From Gemmatimonadota bacterium (GTDB lineage: Bacteria; Gemmatimonadota; Gemmatimonadetes; Longimicrobiales; Longimicrobiaceae), in the NCBI GenBank assembly GCA_028287185.1, contig JAQBQD010000128.1, positions 1 to 37,499 of the forward strand: 37,499 nucleotides of DNA, written 5' to 3'. The notes beneath the pieces were generated by a model. It was not told the origin of the DNA, ran no database searches, and worked only from the letters and a program-made list of their open reading frames with translations. Made by a program: the position numbers and the translations under genes. This document shows positions 36,250-37,499 of this stretch, piece after piece (position 1 is the stretch's first letter; every line of letters starts with the position of its first letter).

Positions 36250-36278
36250 TCACTAACCACCAAAGCGTGCGTTTGCAA
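36250..36278 (-). promoter_or_regulatory. Promoter of the CGNR gene
   Basis: On the minus strand TTGCAA (36278-36273), 17 bp, TAGTGA (36255-36250). On the plus strand the same gap has a weaker pair, TTGTGC (36355) and CACACT (36377) at 16 bp, possibly for the gene at 36455. Confidence 0.5.
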
Positions 36279-36454
36279 GCGAATCGCGCGGATGGAGAAT
36301 GCCTGCAGTGCGCGAAGTGAGGTTCTGGGTCGGTGATCTCGAATGGTAAGAAGCTTGTGCAGAATCCAACGGAAGCCACACTCTTGGGCAATCCTGTCGA
36401 GGGATGAACCCGACCTCCGAGAATCGGTCTTCCACCTTCATACCGGGGTAGCCC

Positions 36455-37237
36455 ATGAGCTTCATGCTTTACATGAGCGTCCAGGGCCTGTGCATGTTCG
36501 TGCACGACAACCAGGAGCTGCACGTGCTGATGCCGAAGACAGACAGTGGCTGCGCGAAACACGTAGCGCGTGTCTACTATGACGAAGGCTACCGCACCGG
36601 CTCCCCTCCACAGCGCCAATTGGAATTCGCCCCCTTCGATGGCGGCGCTCTGACCGTCGACGTCCCTGCCGGTATCGCAGAGGACCTGAAACCCTTGGAT
36701 GCGATCCTCCCGCTGATCGGCGACGTACGCCCTGAATGCCTCTACCCTGATCCTGGGGACCTGCTCAATGCCCGGCTCACCCTACCGGCGGGGGATTGGG
36801 CCGGCCACTCGAAGGGCGAATGCTGGTCGATCAAGGACGCTCCATCACGGGAGCTCACGTTCCGAGTCGGATGGGGGATACGGATCGACGATACGGAGCT
36901 GAGATGGCGTACGGCCGCTCTGGGAAGCGGCAGTGTCCCCTCGATACCTCGGCTTTTTCCCGCGCCCGACGGAAAGCTCGTCCTCCACGTCTATCACTCG
37001 ATCACCGCGGAGCTGCCCGAGAAGCACCCAACGCCGACGGTCCCTTTTCCGAGGGAGCGGCCCCACCACATCGACTGCTACGACAAGCTGTTCACCGGCC
37101 CGGTGGTGCCCAAGGTCCAGTTCATCAAGGCGCTACCGTGTGACGAGCTGGGAAAAAGCCAGCCGCCGGTGTTCAACGAGTTGTTCAGCGCGAGCACCCT
37201 CAGCTGCATGGTGTCCGTCGCTCGCCCGATCGGCTGA
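36455..37237 (+). CDS. Hypothetical protein of lower GC, unknown family
   Basis: 260 residues; I do not recognise it. No signal or membrane segment. Begins SFMLYMSVQGLCMFVHDNQE and continues with beta-rich sequence: LEFAPFDGGALTVDVPAG, LNARLTLPAGDW, LTFRVGWGIRIDDTELRW, GKLVLHVYHSI. Near the end are HHIDCYDKLFTGPVVPKVQF and SCMVSVARPIG. Third-codon GC is visibly lower than in the neighbours (codons such as CTT, TAT, AAA, CCA are frequent), a sign of recent acquisition. GGGG lies 7 nt before the ATG. Single-gene unit between the CGNR regulator and a secreted-protein gene. Confidence 0.7.
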   Translation: MSFMLYMSVQGLCMFVHDNQELHVLMPKTDSGCAKHVARVYYDEGYRTGSPPQRQLEFAPFDGGALTVDVPAGIAEDLKPLDAILPLIGDVRPECLYPDPGDLLNARLTLPAGDWAGHSKGECWSIKDAPSRELTFRVGWGIRIDDTELRWRTAALGSGSVPSIPRLFPAPDGKLVLHVYHSITAELPEKHPTPTVPFPRERPHHIDCYDKLFTGPVVPKVQFIKALPCDELGKSQPPVFNELFSASTLSCMVSVARPIG

Positions 37238-37372
37238 CTCGTATCGCGCCTCTAGCTCGCTACCCCCGGGCACGGCTGCCGGAGGTGGCGAGATCCCCCG
37301 CGCCGCCGTATCCTTTCATCCCGGCCGCAGCCCTCCACCCCCGCGGCCGCCGCGGACCTCGCACGCATCCCC

Positions 37373-37499
37373 ATGCAACGCCGTCCCCCGAGACGCTCCG
37401 CGCCGCGCCGCCGCTGGCCCGGCCGGGCGCTGCTCGCGCTCCTCTGCACGCTCGCACTTCCGCACCCGGCGCCCGGGCAGGCGCCGGCGGGCGAGGCGC
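37373..37499 (+). CDS. Secreted protein, 5' part only
   Basis: The frame runs off the window after 42 codons. It begins with a long Arg-rich n-region (MQRRPPRRSAPRRRW), a hydrophobic core (RALLALLCTLALP) and a likely cleavage site at PGQA. The n-region has no true twin-Arg consensus, so Sec export is more likely. TATCCT at 37309-37314 may be the -10. Function cannot be read. Confidence 0.6.
   Translation, partial: MQRRPPRRSAPRRRWPGRALLALLCTLALPHPAPGQAPAGEA

Noticed and set aside
37373..37430. Twin-arginine signal in the last gene
   Set aside because: Several Arg pairs, but no S/T-RR-x-F-L-K pattern; ordinary Sec signal is more likely.

Overview
The window is GC-rich (roughly 70 %) bacterial chromosome with short intergenic gaps, several GTG/TTG starts, and promoters of the TTGnnn - 16 to 18 bp - TAnnnT kind. 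The gene content (full-length GcvP, S9 peptidase, regulatory-domain/plug proteins of the carboxypeptidase type, a SpeD-DUF4178-DUF350-SpeE cluster, Tyr/Arg/Gly-rich proteins, di-haem RoxA-like cytochrome) fits a free-living Gram-negative of the Gemmatimonadota, perhaps Longimicrobiaceae. That placement is inference; there is no rRNA or other phylogenetic marker in the window.

Layout. 1-3163 (minus strand) is the most unusual part. Two tandemly duplicated small secreted proteins (one frameshifted) each carry a Sec signal, a canonical double-glycine leader motif and, right after the GG, a cationic amphipathic helix. They are followed on the same strand by an exported stand-alone C39-type cysteine peptidase and a TolC-family outer-membrane channel that runs off the window. 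I read this as a candidate peptide-export or bacteriocin-like system in which GG processing happens after Sec export. 3604-6541 is gcvP (glycine cleavage P protein). 6700-9449 is accessory and partly decayed: a frameshifted DUF3800 gene, a cupredoxin, a broken GNAT acetyltransferase and a glycine-zipper lipoprotein. 9680-13957 holds a potassium-channel-like protein with an unusual filter, a secreted S9 prolyl-oligopeptidase-type peptidase and a single-TM Cys-rich protein. 14399-16872 holds an Smr-domain protein, a Tyr/Arg/Gly repeat protein and an HNH endonuclease with an Arg/Gly tail.

17368-22402 is a lipoprotein gene and then a compact operon: SpeD-type AdoMet decarboxylase, a tandem DUF4178 zinc-ribbon membrane protein, a 62-residue membrane peptide, DUF350, and, after a 272-bp gap with a hairpin, a membrane-anchored spermidine-synthase-like enzyme. 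22619-24465 encodes a HisKA-only protein, a single receiver and a degenerate-HisKA/receiver protein; a membrane MHYT-PAS-GAF histidine kinase converges on it (24626-27019). 27410-32363 contains a RoxA-like di-haem cytochrome c, a carboxypeptidase-regulatory/plug protein and a GH5-like glycosidase. 32564-35028 is a translationally coupled glycosyltransferase and UDP-galactopyranose mutase (galactofuranose pathway). 35587-37499 has a CGNR zinc-finger regulator, an unrecognised 260-residue protein of lower GC, and the start of a secreted protein.

Most transcription units end in strong GC-rich hairpins that are followed by CTTCG/TTCG rather than by a T tract, and many of the gaps between genes are rich in GATCGA-like words. 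Three accessory genes carry frameshifts while all long core genes are intact, which favours real decay over poor sequence, though this cannot be settled from the sequence alone.
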